From Nocardia fluminea (GTDB lineage: Bacteria; Actinomycetota; Actinomycetes; Mycobacteriales; Mycobacteriaceae): a DNA stretch of 64,000 nt. This document shows, one piece after another, positions 17,758 to 27,807 of this stretch. Where the stretch lies: contig NZ_PJMW01000002.1 of assembly GCF_002846365.1 (NCBI RefSeq), positions 2,728,001-2,792,000 of the forward strand, read 5' to 3'. The notes under the pieces are model-generated. The model ran no database searches. It was not told where the DNA came from and saw only the letters and a list, made by a program, of their open reading frames with translations. The translations under genes and the position numbers were made by a program. How positions within the stretch are numbered: the first letter of the stretch is position 1; each line of letters opens with the position of its first letter.

Positions 17758-18492
17758 CTAGAGCAGTCCAATATTCTCGGTGTGCAGCGTCGCAGTCGGA
17801 TCGATTCGGATCCCCCGGGCTCGCGACGACGCATCGATAATTCCCCAAATGATAGCGCTGAGATGATCCCGGAAGGCCGAGCGGGACATCGCGGATGGGT
17901 CGGCTTGCGAGTTAATCCACCAATCGGTTGCGGAGAGGCTGGCCCCTATGATTGACTGCACGACCAAATCTATGCCGGTGCTGTCCGCGCCAACGTTCTC
18001 CAACACGGCGGCGAAATGGCCAGCAATGAAACCGGCGAGCTCGCGTGCATCCTCCAGGGCCTGATCGGATTCTGATGAGCTCTCGCTAAAATGACTCCGC
18101 ACGAGATATTTGAAAACGTTGCGGTGCTCGTCGACCAATTGCGTATATTGCTCGACGAGCTGATTCATCACTTTACCGATCGGCTCGGATCCGAAGTCGA
18201 CCGCATCGAGAATGTTGGTCCACATGAGGTCCTTCGCCCGCTCCACCACAGCGGCACGGAGGCCCTGTTTGTCGTTGAAGTGGCGATACAGCTTAGGTTT
18301 TGTTGCGCCTGCTTCCCGGGCGATATCGTCCATGCTGGCCTCGGGGCCATATTTAGCGAAGGCTTGGTACGCGGCATCGACCAGCTCCGCGCGCACTACG
18401 GCCCGATGCTCTTCCCAACGGCTTGATCGTGCGTCAACTCGCCGAACCACCGAGCTACCGACCTCCAACATTTTCCGTCGCGCGCCTGCCAC
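17758..18492 (-). CDS. TetR-family transcriptional regulator
   Basis: 244 residues. A ~25-residue N-terminal extension precedes a typical TetR HTH (MDDIAREAGATKPKLYRHFNDKQGL, about residues 53-77). The ligand domain is larger than average and ends in a segment with WWINSQADPSAM. It is the last gene of the minus-strand oxygenase run and the likely local regulator of the KshB/SDR/BVMO/diiron genes and the divergent exporter. The operator is possibly the repeat at 23349-23400. Confidence 0.82.
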   Translation of the reverse strand: MAGARRKMLEVGSSVVRRVDARSSRWEEHRAVVRAELVDAAYQAFAKYGPEASMDDIAREAGATKPKLYRHFNDKQGLRAAVVERAKDLMWTNILDAVDFGSEPIGKVMNQLVEQYTQLVDEHRNVFKYLVRSHFSESSSESDQALEDARELAGFIAGHFAAVLENVGADSTGIDLVVQSIIGASLSATDWWINSQADPSAMSRSAFRDHLSAIIWGIIDASSRARGIRIDPTATLHTENIGLL

Positions 18493-18608
18493 GATGCCGA
18501 TCTTACGCTACGGGCTACACGGATGGACAAGTACACGAGGTCGGCAGCCCGTTAACGCCTGGATTCTGGCGATGTCACCGCCGGACGGCCACTGCCGGTT
18601 GTGGACGG

Positions 18609-19652
18609 TTAGCCGAATGTCACAATGACAGTATCGGTGATCGGTAGAGACTGGCAAGCCAGGCGGTCGCCCTCCTCGATGTCGTCCTCGTCGAGTACGT
18701 CGTTCACTCTCATCTGTATGTCACCATCTATGACCTTGCATACGCACGCGCCGCATCCGCCTTCGCGGCACGAGTACGGCGGCGAAAAGCCCTCGTTCAG
18801 CAGGACTTCGACGAGCGTAAGATCCTTGGGCCATTGAAGCTCGGCACGGTCACCATCGAGGTAGACCACGAGACGTGCCTGCTCCGTGGTCATCGACTGC
18901 TTGACGCCAATTTCGGTGTCGAATGGATCGGAACGAAGAGATTGGAAAATTTCTCGATGGAGATTGCCATGCGGGATGCCGACATGATGCGCTACGTCGC
19001 CCACTAGGTCCATGAAAGCTGCTGGACCGCACACGAAGTACATTCGATTCTTATATGCGCTGCAGAGTTCTGAGAGAGTTTCTCGGTCCGGGAGTCCTCG
19101 CTCGCTCTCCAGCCATTCTATGAGAATGAGCCGTTCCGGAAACTGTTTCGCCATATAGCGAAGGTCTTCGCCAAAAATTACGCTCTCTGCGTCCTGGTTC
19201 GCGTAGAAAAGCACAAGATGGCCATCACCCTCGAGCAGGGCTGACTTGATAATTGAGATGATCGGCGTGATGCCACTGCCAGCTGCTAGCAGTACCATAT
19301 CCGAATTCAAATCCTGCGGCGTGAAATGTCCGCTAGGCGGTAGCACGGACACGATAGTGCCAGTGGCGATATTGTCGCACAGCCAGTTGGATCCATACCC
19401 ACCCGCTGTGCGTTTTACTGTGACAGCCAGCTCGTCCTCGGTGTGCGGAGAACTCGACAGCGAGTAGCAACGGGCTACAGGTTCCCTCTCGCCACTCCCA
19501 GGAATGCGCAACGTCAGGAACTGTCCCGGAGTGTACGAGAATGTTGCCCATTGATGCTCCGGGACTTCAAACCATATCGAGACCGCATCCTGCGTCTCCT
19601 GCACCACGCGTGACACAGTGAGCTCACATGGCATATTTTTCTTCGAGAACAT
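18609..19652 (-). CDS. Ferredoxin-NAD(P)H reductase, KshB-type oxygenase reductase
   Basis: 347 residues from the ATG at 19652 with GGGAG upstream. A TTG at 19718, overlapping the SDR stop by 4 nt, is an alternative. The domains in order are FAD-binding (RCYSLSSSP near residue 60), NAD-binding (AAGSGITPII near 120; CGPAAFMDLV near 215) and a C-terminal plant-type 2Fe-2S domain (CREGGCGACVC...ACQ). This is the layout of the 3-ketosteroid 9-alpha-hydroxylase reductase KshB and related reductases. It would pass electrons from NAD(P)H to an oxygenase, here most plausibly the AurF-like diiron protein of the cluster. Confidence 0.8.
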   Translation of the reverse strand: MFSKKNMPCELTVSRVVQETQDAVSIWFEVPEHQWATFSYTPGQFLTLRIPGSGEREPVARCYSLSSSPHTEDELAVTVKRTAGGYGSNWLCDNIATGTIVSVLPPSGHFTPQDLNSDMVLLAAGSGITPIISIIKSALLEGDGHLVLFYANQDAESVIFGEDLRYMAKQFPERLILIEWLESERGLPDRETLSELCSAYKNRMYFVCGPAAFMDLVGDVAHHVGIPHGNLHREIFQSLRSDPFDTEIGVKQSMTTEQARLVVYLDGDRAELQWPKDLTLVEVLLNEGFSPPYSCREGGCGACVCKVIDGDIQMRVNDVLDEDDIEEGDRLACQSLPITDTVIVTFG

Positions 19653-19714
19653 TCCATCTCCCTCGATGCTGGACAGCCACTGTCGGAAGTCCCGTCTAGC
19701 CCGGCGGACCGGCA

Positions 19715-20572
19715 TCAAATATTGTAATTCACCAGACCGTATCGGCGACCTATCGCGAATCCGAGGCGGGCCAGAGGCGCGTTGAGGTCCTGGTACCTAG
19801 GCCCTACCGCCCGCGTAATAACATCGAAGCCGAGGGCGTCAGGCCCGATGAGAACGCGTGGCTTATTGCGACGCACGCCTTTAATGATTGAATCCGCAGC
19901 GCCATCGGGTGTCGTGAGAGCAATCCGATCGAATCCGGCAACAATCTTCTTTTGATCGCCCATTGTGCCGACGCCCCGAGCATCCCGTACGATATTGGTC
20001 CGGACACCACCGGGATGAACGCAGGTTACACCTACGGGCAAGCGGTTAATTCGCATCTCTTGACGCAACGCTTCGGTGAAACCTCGGACAGCGAATTTGG
20101 ACGCGTTGTACGCGCTCTGGCTGGGTATGGCCATCAGCCCGAAAACGCTCGAAACATTGACAACGTGGCCGTCACCTGAATCAATCAGATCCGGAAGAAA
20201 TAGTTTTGTTCCGTTAACCACCCCCCAGAAATTGATGCCCATCAACCATTCGAAGTCGATCCATTCCATGTCCACTACATCGGCGCCTAGCGCAACGCCT
20301 GCGTTGTTGACGACCATGCTGATTGATCCGAAGTCCGCCAGGACGCGGTTCCGGTAATCCTGGAATGCGTGACGATTGGCTACATCGAGCTCATAGGGTC
20401 GGCATTCTGCACCAAGCGAATTGCAAACAGTGGCGGTCTCCTGTGCGCGTTCCGCGTCGATATCAGCGATCGCGAGCCGTGCGCCGTCGCCAGCCAGCCG
20501 AATTGCGACGGCGCGGCCGATGCCCGAACCGCCACCCGTTACCGAGACCACCCGGTCTCTGAAATCTTTCAT
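19715..20572 (-). CDS. Short-chain dehydrogenase/reductase
   Basis: 285 residues from the ATG at 20572 (MKDFRDRVV). The longer open frame upstream is antisense-like. Classical SDR motifs: TGGGSGIG (NAD(P)-binding), NNAG, the catalytic Ser in VSSVFG and YNASK. The start overlaps the BVMO stop by 4 nt (ATGA), so the two are translationally coupled. It probably oxidises the alcohol or reduces the ketone that feeds the BVMO; the substrate is unknown. Confidence 0.82.
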   Translation of the reverse strand: MKDFRDRVVSVTGGGSGIGRAVAIRLAGDGARLAIADIDAERAQETATVCNSLGAECRPYELDVANRHAFQDYRNRVLADFGSISMVVNNAGVALGADVVDMEWIDFEWLMGINFWGVVNGTKLFLPDLIDSGDGHVVNVSSVFGLMAIPSQSAYNASKFAVRGFTEALRQEMRINRLPVGVTCVHPGGVRTNIVRDARGVGTMGDQKKIVAGFDRIALTTPDGAADSIIKGVRRNKPRVLIGPDALGFDVITRAVGPRYQDLNAPLARLGFAIGRRYGLVNYNI

Positions 20573-22167
20573 TTCGGAAGGTTCCCCTTTTCGAGCGCAT
20601 TCGGGAGGTCGGCGGTGTATTGTGCACCGGCCAACTCGCCGACAAATCCGAAATCCGCCGGCGCCAGTTTGCGAGTGCGCCGCCAGTATTGCCATGTGAA
20701 GCCCGGCCAAACAGTTCGGTTGACGCCCTGTGCGTCGAGGTACCAACTTGTACACCCGCCGCTACTCCAGACTCCCTTGACCAGCTTGGCCTGAATTTCG
20801 GAGTTGAATTTCCGCTGGACCGGCTCGCGTACTTCTAGCGCAGCTGCGCCACGTTTGTTGACAAGATCGATCGCCGAGATGATGTAACTGATCTGGCATT
20901 CAATCATAAAGACTACGGAGTTATGGCCTAGCCCTGTGTTGGGGCCGAGTAGGAAGAAAAGATTGGGGAACCCGGCGGTGGTGATGCCGAGGTGCGTCTG
21001 GATCCCTTCGTCCGACCAAACCGTTGCGAGTTCCCTGCCGGACAAGCCCTTGAGGCGAAGACTTTCAAACCCGTCGGTCACATGGAATCCGGTCGCGTAG
21101 ATGATCACATCCGCTGGACGCTTCTCACCGTTCCGTGACACGATCGCATCCTCGGTTATCTCAGAGATACCTTCGGTGATGACGGTTGTGGTTGGTCGAT
21201 TCAGTGCTGGATAGTAGTCACTCGAGCCGAGAATCCGCTTACATCCGATGCGATAGCTAGGCGTGAGTTTACCGCGCAATACGGGATCATCGATTCCCTG
21301 TGCGATGTTCCACTTGGCAATGCTCTCAAGTGGGCGCATGAGGTTGAGGTGACCATTGAGGCCCATTGACAACGATTCTGCTGACCAGTAGATAGCGGCC
21401 CGGACTGCCTTCGCAAGGATCGGCATCCTGGTGAATGCCGCACGGATAGATTCCGGGATCTTGACATTCTTCCTTGGCAGTACCCATGCTGGCGTCCGCT
21501 GGTATACGTGCAGTTCAGCGGCTTCCTTGGCAATCTCGGGAATGAACTGAATCGCACTGGCTCCGGTGCCGATCACGGCGACCTTCTTGCCCGCCAATGA
21601 GCAATCATGATCCCACTGCGCCGAATGAAAGACTGTGCCGTTGAAGTTCTTCTGCCCGTCAATTGTAGGGATGCTCGGTATGTGTAGCGCTCCGACTCCT
21701 GAGACTAGGAACTGGGCGATGTACTCGTGGCCGTCGGATGTGACCAGATGCCAGGCGGAATCATCGGGATCCCAATGTCCGGATTGCAGTGTCCGACCAA
21801 AATGAGTGAACCGATACAGATCGTACTTGCGTGCTAGCCCGGTGAGATAGTTCTGGATCTCGTCCTGCCCTGCCCAGAGCCGACTCCAGTCCGGTTTGGG
21901 TTCGAAGGAGTACGAGTACATATGCGAAGGAACGTCACATGCGCAGCCCGGATACGTGTTGTCGCGCCACGTTCCGCCGATCTCGGTCTCTTTCTCGATA
22001 ATTAGGAAGTCATCTATTCCCGCTCTCAGCAACTGTATTGCCATCCCCATTCCCGAAAATCCGCTTCCGACGATGAGGACTTGCGCCCGGTGGACTGTGG
22101 CTCGCGCTCCGTCACCTCCCGAGCCATTGGCCTTTTGTGCATACTTGGCAGATCGACTTTTGCTCAT
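20569..22167 (-). CDS. Baeyer-Villiger-type flavin monooxygenase
   Basis: 532 residues. FAD-binding GSGFSGMG (about residue 33) is followed by EIGGTWRDNTYPGCACDVPSH and the BVMO fingerprint FNGTVFHSAQWD with its conserved His. A second Rossmann motif, IGTGASAIQ, binds NADPH. Such enzymes convert ketones to esters or lactones. The gene is coupled to the SDR and follows the AurF-like gene. Long-chain ketone or terpenoid substrates are typical of actinobacterial relatives; the precise substrate cannot be read. Confidence 0.88.
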   Translation of the reverse strand: MSKSRSAKYAQKANGSGGDGARATVHRAQVLIVGSGFSGMGMAIQLLRAGIDDFLIIEKETEIGGTWRDNTYPGCACDVPSHMYSYSFEPKPDWSRLWAGQDEIQNYLTGLARKYDLYRFTHFGRTLQSGHWDPDDSAWHLVTSDGHEYIAQFLVSGVGALHIPSIPTIDGQKNFNGTVFHSAQWDHDCSLAGKKVAVIGTGASAIQFIPEIAKEAAELHVYQRTPAWVLPRKNVKIPESIRAAFTRMPILAKAVRAAIYWSAESLSMGLNGHLNLMRPLESIAKWNIAQGIDDPVLRGKLTPSYRIGCKRILGSSDYYPALNRPTTTVITEGISEITEDAIVSRNGEKRPADVIIYATGFHVTDGFESLRLKGLSGRELATVWSDEGIQTHLGITTAGFPNLFFLLGPNTGLGHNSVVFMIECQISYIISAIDLVNKRGAAALEVREPVQRKFNSEIQAKLVKGVWSSGGCTSWYLDAQGVNRTVWPGFTWQYWRRTRKLAPADFGFVGELAGAQYTADLPNALEKGNLPK

Positions 22168-22275
22168 CGGTTTCCTCTGGCCGGTGCGGCTCGCCCAGTG
22201 CTAGCCGCAAATTCATGTGTCGTGCGAAATTCCTGGCCACGTCCGTGCGCTTGTGTTTTCGCCGGACTGGGCTGC

Positions 22276-23262
22276 TCACCGCTGGGCGATATCCTCGGGG
22301 AGGCTCCTGGACAGACGCCACAGGAACATTGTGATGCGGCCTTCGATCATGCCGGCCTCGTCAAAGAACCGGATCATCGGCTCGGACATGAACTGCAAAT
22401 TCTCCCGGTAGTGTGGACCGGACTGGCACGCCAAGAACCCACGTAGTGGATGCACGCCGACGACACGGTACAGCTTCGGGTTGATCAAGATGGGATAAGC
22501 CAAGTTCGCGACGACCGCGAGCACGCCGCGGTGCCATGCTCTCGAGGCTCGTCCCCGTACGCGCATACCATCGACAAGTTCGGTTCGCGCGAACGTGATG
22601 TGGCGTGCCTCTTCGAGTACATGGATCTTCATCAACTGCCGGACCTGTGGCTGTAGACGCTCGTCATTCATCGCCTCGCGCTGGGCCCTATCGAGGATCT
22701 CTTCGATCAACAGCGTCGCACCCTGAATGGACGGCCCCAGCGGGATGAAGTGCAGGATCTTCGCCATCGAAAGGAACCCGCGCGGGAGCTTGTAGGGCGG
22801 GATGCCCGTTTTGGCAATCAAGCGCGCGAACATCATGGAGTGGCGGCTCTCGTCGCCAACTTCGGCGAGTGCGTACAGCGACTTGTTGTCGACGAGGTCC
22901 CCTGTGGTGTTCTGCCGTAGCAATGCCATGCTCAGCAAATTCTCAGCGTAGATGCCGAAGCTGAGAATGCTCACGAGTTCATGCTTGCCCAGCTCAACTT
23001 TCTGTGCGTCCGAGAGCCGGTCCCAGATCTCGGTGCCGAAGAGCGACACCCGGTGTTCGGGCAGCCATGCCTTATCCGGCCACCATGGACTATCCCAGTC
23101 GATGTCAACCTCGGCGTCATAGGACTTCTCGGCAGAGGTCTTGAGCAGTCGCCCGGCCGATCGTTGAAGATCGGTGCGTCGGCGTCCGCTCACGCGGGCC
23201 ATGCCGTCAGTGGTAACGGCTATCGGCCCGGCGCTGCGGCTTCGAACTTCGCTTGATGTCAT
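22276..23262 (-). CDS. AurF-like diiron oxygenase
   Basis: 328 residues from the ATG at 23262; the upstream extension is weak. Carboxylate/His ligands fit the p-aminobenzoate N-oxygenase (AurF) diiron fold: FGIYAENLL, EVGDESRHSMMF, LIEEILDRAQ and HVLEEARHITFARTEL. It should activate O2 at a diiron site to hydroxylate or N-oxygenate a small molecule, fed by the KshB-type reductase. It is the first gene of the minus-strand operon, divergent from DUF4873 across a repeat-rich promoter. Confidence 0.8.
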   Translation of the reverse strand: MTSSEVRSRSAGPIAVTTDGMARVSGRRRTDLQRSAGRLLKTSAEKSYDAEVDIDWDSPWWPDKAWLPEHRVSLFGTEIWDRLSDAQKVELGKHELVSILSFGIYAENLLSMALLRQNTTGDLVDNKSLYALAEVGDESRHSMMFARLIAKTGIPPYKLPRGFLSMAKILHFIPLGPSIQGATLLIEEILDRAQREAMNDERLQPQVRQLMKIHVLEEARHITFARTELVDGMRVRGRASRAWHRGVLAVVANLAYPILINPKLYRVVGVHPLRGFLACQSGPHYRENLQFMSEPMIRFFDEAGMIEGRITMFLWRLSRSLPEDIAQR

Positions 23263-23348
23263 TGGTCCATCTTTCGACTCGGCCGATGGCACAGCATCGG
23301 CGTATCTGGCACGGTGTGCCACCCCGTCGGAATGCTTGGACTCCCGCC

Positions 23349-23400
23349 CAAAGTTACCCGAACGATGGGTAGCGGATACTCGGGGTATGGGGTAACTTTG
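23349..23400. promoter_or_regulatory. Inverted repeat in the divergent oxygenase/exporter promoter
   Basis: CAAAGTTACCC (23349-23359) and GGGTAACTTTG (23390-23400) form a perfect 11-bp inverted repeat about four helical turns apart. Two further GGGTA motifs lie between them. Placement between the AurF-like and DUF4873 genes suggests operators for the local TetR protein. Confidence 0.5.
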
Positions 23401-23528
23401 ACTGCGGCAGACCGGATTGTCAAGCGGTCAACGCCCTCGGATTCCGACGTCGGCCCACCACACCGGCAGTGCTGGTGTGGTGGATCCCGTTGCAGGCGTC
23501 GGCTGGCGATCACGCGAAGGAAGCCACA

Positions 23529-23864
23529 GTGAATTCTCATAGTCCGCACGATGACTCCGACTACATCGGGTCCGCGACAGTGATCATGGCAAGCACGGAA
23601 GTTGAGGTGCAGGTCGAGCTGCGTGGCTTCTTCCAACCCATCGATGGCCGCTTCTGCTGGTACGGGCGGGTTGGACAGAGTGACATTCTCGACGAGTTTC
23701 TGCAGGGTCGTCGACGTTCGGTAGTGGTCCGGACTTCTGCCGGCGAAGCTGCCGGAACCATCGGTGATCGAGACTTCTGGGGTCGCTATCGGATTCAAGG
23801 CCGCGGTCGCCCGCCATACCCCACGCCGTCATCACTAGACGAAGTCGAGGCGACGCCGAGTTGA
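23529..23864 (+). CDS. DUF4873 protein
   Basis: 111 residues from a GTG at 23529 with GAAGGA upstream. The signature is DYIGSATVIM...VEVQVELRGFFQPIDGRFCWYGRVG and GDRDFWGRYRIQGRGRPPYP, close to the consensus of DUF4873, a small beta-rich domain usually found beside or fused to flavin monooxygenases. No catalytic residues are known. It is divergent from the AurF-like operon and 61 nt upstream of the exporter. Confidence 0.72.
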   Translation: MNSHSPHDDSDYIGSATVIMASTEVEVQVELRGFFQPIDGRFCWYGRVGQSDILDEFLQGRRRSVVVRTSAGEAAGTIGDRDFWGRYRIQGRGRPPYPTPSSLDEVEATPS

Positions 23865-23925
23865 ACTACAGACCGCGAAGACGGACGGCGACAACCAGCC
23901 GCTTGCGAATGGAACCGGAACCGAC

Positions 23926-25560
23926 ATGATCCGCTTTGGACACCTGCTCGACGCCCGAAGATCCGCAGCCTGGACCATGATTGTCACCTGCGGCGCAGTG
24001 GCTCTCGTTGTCGCGGCTATGGCAGCGCTCTATACCGCGCTCCCCGCTATAGCCTTGGACACGGGCGCGGATCAAAACGCGCTTACCTGGATAGTCGACG
24101 GCTATACGCTGGTGCTTGCTTGCCTCGTGTTGCCAGGGGGCGCGATCGGCGATAGATATGGACGTCGACGTGTTCTGACGGCAGGCTTGGCCGTATTCGC
24201 GGTCGCTTCTGTGGTGCCCGTGCTGGTCGATGCCCCGATATGGCTCATGCTCTCCAGGGCTGTGGCGGGAGCCGGAGCCGCCTTTGTCATGCCTGCGACT
24301 CTCTCGCTTCTGACCGCAAACTTACCGGTGGACAAACGGGAGTACGCGGTCGGGGTGTGGGCAGGTGTCGCCGGTTCCGGCGGAGTAATCGGTATGGTCG
24401 GATCCGGTCTGCTCCTCACACGTTGGTCATGGCACTCGATTTTCGTCGGCCTGACCGTCGTCGCACTGCTGCTGTTGGTGCTTGGTCTCACCGTCCCTGA
24501 TTCACAAGACACCGAATGCCCGCGGCTGGAGGTTCGCGGCATGTTCTTGGTGGTACTGGCGATCGGGACGACGGTATTCGCGGTCATGGAGGCTCCGACG
24601 CGTGGTTGGACCGATGGCTGGGTCTTCGCCATGGGAGCGACCGGCGCAATGAGTGTCGTGGCCTTCATCGTCACTGAACTCCGTGTCGAGCACCCCTTGC
24701 TTGATGTACGGCTGTTCCGCCGCCGAGGTTTCTCGAGCGGTGCGTTGTCGATAACCATTCAATTCCTCGTGACTTTCGGTGTGATGTTCCTGCTGGTGCA
24801 GCATTTCCAGCTCATCTTGGGGTTCACGCCCCTGCACTCGGCCTTGGCGCTTGCCCCGATGGTTGCTCCCCTCATCGTGATGTCTCTCGTCTCACCGATG
24901 ATCGCCGCGTGGCTGGGGCTCCGGGTGACGACCACGACCGGGCTACTTACCATCGCAGTCGGCTTGTTGGCCCTCCAGCGCCTCGACACCGGTTCGTCTT
25001 ACCTCGATGTGCTCTGGCCGCTGCTGATCATGAGCGCTGGCCTGGGCATGTCGGCCGCTCCCGCCACCAACGCGATCATGCTCGACACGCCCTTGGAGAA
25101 ACATGGGGTATCAGCTGCGGTCAACGACGCAACTCGAGAGATCGGCGCCGCAGTCGGTGTCGCCGTCGCCGGCAGCATCCTGTCGGCGAACTACACGTCG
25201 AAGATCGCGGAGGTGTTACCCCGCCTTCCTGAGCCTGCTCGCGACCCGGTGCGGAGTTCGCTGGCTGGTGCACTCGAAGTCGCTGAGCGCGCGGGGGCTG
25301 CGGGAGAGCCCCTCGCCGAGTATGCGAAAGCCGCCTTCTGGGATGGAGTGGAACACTCCGCGTTCGCGCTGGCCGTGATCAGCCTCGCAGGCGCGCTGAT
25401 ACTCATCCCGCTCTCTCCTGGACGCACAGTCGACGAAGGCCACAAAGTCAGTTGCGTTCGCCGGGGCCGTCGAAATCGTCTGCGACGCCTCCGGCTTACG
25501 CGTGGTGCGCGGAGGAAGCGGTTGGAGTCAATGCCTACCATTGAACCGGCGCAACGGTAA
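23926..25560 (+). CDS. DHA2-type MFS transporter (14 TM), copy 1
   Basis: 544 residues. The features are antibiotic-export type: LDTGADQNALTWIVDGYTLVLACLVLPGGAIGDRYGRRRVL (motif D1/A), AGAGAAFVMPATLSLL (motif C region) and a basic Arg-rich C-terminal tail absent from the paralogue at 45476. Probably a proton-driven exporter of the cluster product or of a toxic substrate. The two MFS proteins are closely related along the whole length, which suggests duplication within this accessory DNA. Confidence 0.85.
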   Translation: MIRFGHLLDARRSAAWTMIVTCGAVALVVAAMAALYTALPAIALDTGADQNALTWIVDGYTLVLACLVLPGGAIGDRYGRRRVLTAGLAVFAVASVVPVLVDAPIWLMLSRAVAGAGAAFVMPATLSLLTANLPVDKREYAVGVWAGVAGSGGVIGMVGSGLLLTRWSWHSIFVGLTVVALLLLVLGLTVPDSQDTECPRLEVRGMFLVVLAIGTTVFAVMEAPTRGWTDGWVFAMGATGAMSVVAFIVTELRVEHPLLDVRLFRRRGFSSGALSITIQFLVTFGVMFLLVQHFQLILGFTPLHSALALAPMVAPLIVMSLVSPMIAAWLGLRVTTTTGLLTIAVGLLALQRLDTGSSYLDVLWPLLIMSAGLGMSAAPATNAIMLDTPLEKHGVSAAVNDATREIGAAVGVAVAGSILSANYTSKIAEVLPRLPEPARDPVRSSLAGALEVAERAGAAGEPLAEYAKAAFWDGVEHSAFALAVISLAGALILIPLSPGRTVDEGHKVSCVRRGRRNRLRRLRLTRGARRKRLESMPTIEPAQR

Positions 25561-25814
25561 GCCGAACGCACTTTCCGGATCCGTTCACACTTGCGGACCG
25601 CTTCAGGGCGTCAGCAGAACAGCCAGTCGGGAGCGAACTCCGGTGATGAACTCTCGTCGCCGACGTGCTCTCGGGTGGTCGGCTAATGGCACATGCCCGA
25701 TCTGAGTGACTGCCCGGTTGTCGTGGTGTCCGGCCCGAGAGTGGGCCCCGTTCCTGGTCGATAGTTGATTATGTGGCCAGTGTCTCTGATCTTGGAATGA
25801 CGGGGTCCCGTTCC

Positions 25815-26850
25815 CGCACATGGACGGACTGTTGGTCGATGCGGTTCGTGGGGTCGGGTCCGTGCGAATCGACGCCGCAACTTTGCGATGCGGTGGCGCT
25901 CTGCCCGAGTGGCTCAGCGCCGTCCCGGTGGATTCACGGCCGTATCGGCGGCAACTGGCCGATATCTCGGTCACTGCCAGCGAAGCGGCGATCGTGTTGC
26001 TCGTCAGCAGATTGTTCTGCGACAACATCGACTTCGGAAAGACTTTCGCCGAGCAAGTACCTTGGCTCGCCGCACGCCGCGGGCGATGGACGTTGTTCTG
26101 CAGCGGGTGTTGGGAGCGGTGGCGTTAGTCCTGGGTGGCCGCCCGGGAGCGCCGTTGGACTGGACATCTCGCGGCGCGGACCGGATAACCCTGCTCCGCC
26201 ATGTTCGTGCGATCCCTGACCTGCCGCAGCCCAACTATGCGCGGACGGCTCCGCGCTATGCCATGGACACCGCTACGCCACGATCCTGATCGCATGGAAT
26301 CTCGCCGCCCGATCGACGTGCTCACAGATTGCAGCGCCAAGACTCTGAGAATATGGTTACAGACCCTTCTTGACATCGAGATCATGTGCCGCGACCGGGC
26401 CGACCCCTACTCCGGAGGTGTGGCCAGCGGGGAGCCAGTAGGATTCCAGGTCGCTGATCGGTGGCACATCTGGGAGAACCTCGGTGACGCCCTCGAACAC
26501 GCTATCGCACCGCGCCGACACTGCCTGACCGCCGCGGCGGGCTGCCTCGATGACGCCCCCGCAACTACCCGATATCGCCGAGGTCTCCGCAGGCTTGCAT
26601 CGTGGTCCGGTCGAGCCAGGTCTGCGCCAAGACAGGGTCGCGATCCGATGCCAGCAGCGTTTCGCCGAGGTCCAGGAATCATCTACGAGTTCAAGCCCTA
26701 TCTCCTCAGCGGTGGAATAAGGGATGCACCCGACGCCGCCCTGCTGTTTGACGCGATCACCGCCTGCGGCTATCGAAGTCAGCCGAACCTCGTCCGCGCC
26801 CATCAGGCCTTCCTCGATGCCGCTCACATCACCGGGCCCCAATTATGACC
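25815..26850 (+). pseudogene. Decayed ISL3-family transposase
   Basis: Fragments of an ISL3-type transposase occur in order across several frames. They are FPHMDGLLVDAVRGVGSVRIDAATL, YRRQLADISV, RLFCDNIDFGKTFAEQVPWLAARRGRW, AIPDLPQP, RRPIDVLTDCSAKTLRIWL, EIMCRDRADPYSGGV, VADRWHIWENLGDALEHAI, and a C-terminal FKPYL...GYRSQ. The core DDE motifs are separated by frameshifts, so it is inactive. Confidence 0.7.
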
Positions 26851-27029
26851 GAACCTGCTCGCACAGACCCAAATGACCAGTGGCGCTTCGACATGACTCT
26901 ACCGCCAGCCCGGATTCGACGCACCCGCTGGTCACGTTCGTTCGCCGCGATCATCAAGAGCCGTGTGAGAGGCGACGCCACCTTCGGCGAATCCTCCTGA
27001 GCGGCTGAGCAATTCACACAGTCGAATTG

Positions 27030-27640
27030 CGAAATAGTGCCAGATCCCTGATTCGGCCGGAATTGAACCTGGCACCGATGGAAGTGAGCGGCCCGCGGAA
27101 GTAGTCCGCGACTGCCCACGCGATCGCCAGTTTGCGGTACGCGGCAAAGAGTGGTTTACTCAGCGATTTCTCGTAAACCTTGCGGTGGAACTTGTTGTGG
27201 GCCTGTTCCATTTCGGCAGTCCGACACCGGGCGCCTGGCGGTGCGGGATGAAGAGGCCGTTCCCTGGTAGCCGCCGTCGGCGATGACCATAGCGGTGCGG
27301 CAGGCGTCGGCGCCGGATTCCGTCCAGGCCTGCGGTGCAACGGACGTCCGATCACGACGACGACTTCGTTATCGGGCGTCGATGACGACCAGATGGTGGG
27401 TCGAGTACCAGTGGTTCCTACTCGGTGCGGCAATGTACGGTCGCAGGTCGGACCAGGTGCTGACCACCGTAAGCACCACACCGTGCGGGATCGGACCGGG
27501 GTCGCAGCGCCAACGTAGTACCAGGTCGTCGATCACCGGGGTTGGCCGGCTTCCATTCCGAGTACCGCCGCGGGTTGACGCATCGTCAGATTCGTCCGCG
27601 GTACCTGGCCACCAGTAACACCTGGCCCTCGAAACACAAC
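27030..27640 (-). pseudogene. Decayed IS5-family transposase, left flank of the IS21 insertion
   Basis: On the minus strand, HHLVVIDA, VVVVIGRPLHRRPGRN and VIADGGYQG (rc of 27259-27290) appear in order but in shifting frames. NGLFIPHR and AEMEQAHNKFHRKVYEKSL follow. VIADGGYQG is characteristic of the DDE_Tnp_4 group of IS5. The relic stops at 27644, where the IS21 element begins, so the IS21 element may have inserted into it. Confidence 0.6.
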
Positions 27641-27807
27641 TCTCGATGTTGATGGCGCTAGCCGATAGTCCCCAGTCTCGACAACGGTGATTCCCCAGGC
27701 GGTGGCCTGTCCTGTTGGTGTCCGGCGCATTCGGTGTGCCGGTTGCTGAGCCATAACTCATGCTCGCTCGCGGAGGTGTTCGCGAGGGTCATCGAGAAAG
27801 GCTCTGG

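Noticed and set aside
17420..17848. Small frames in the A/T-richer gap
   Set aside because: Short, no ribosome binding sites or recognisable domains.
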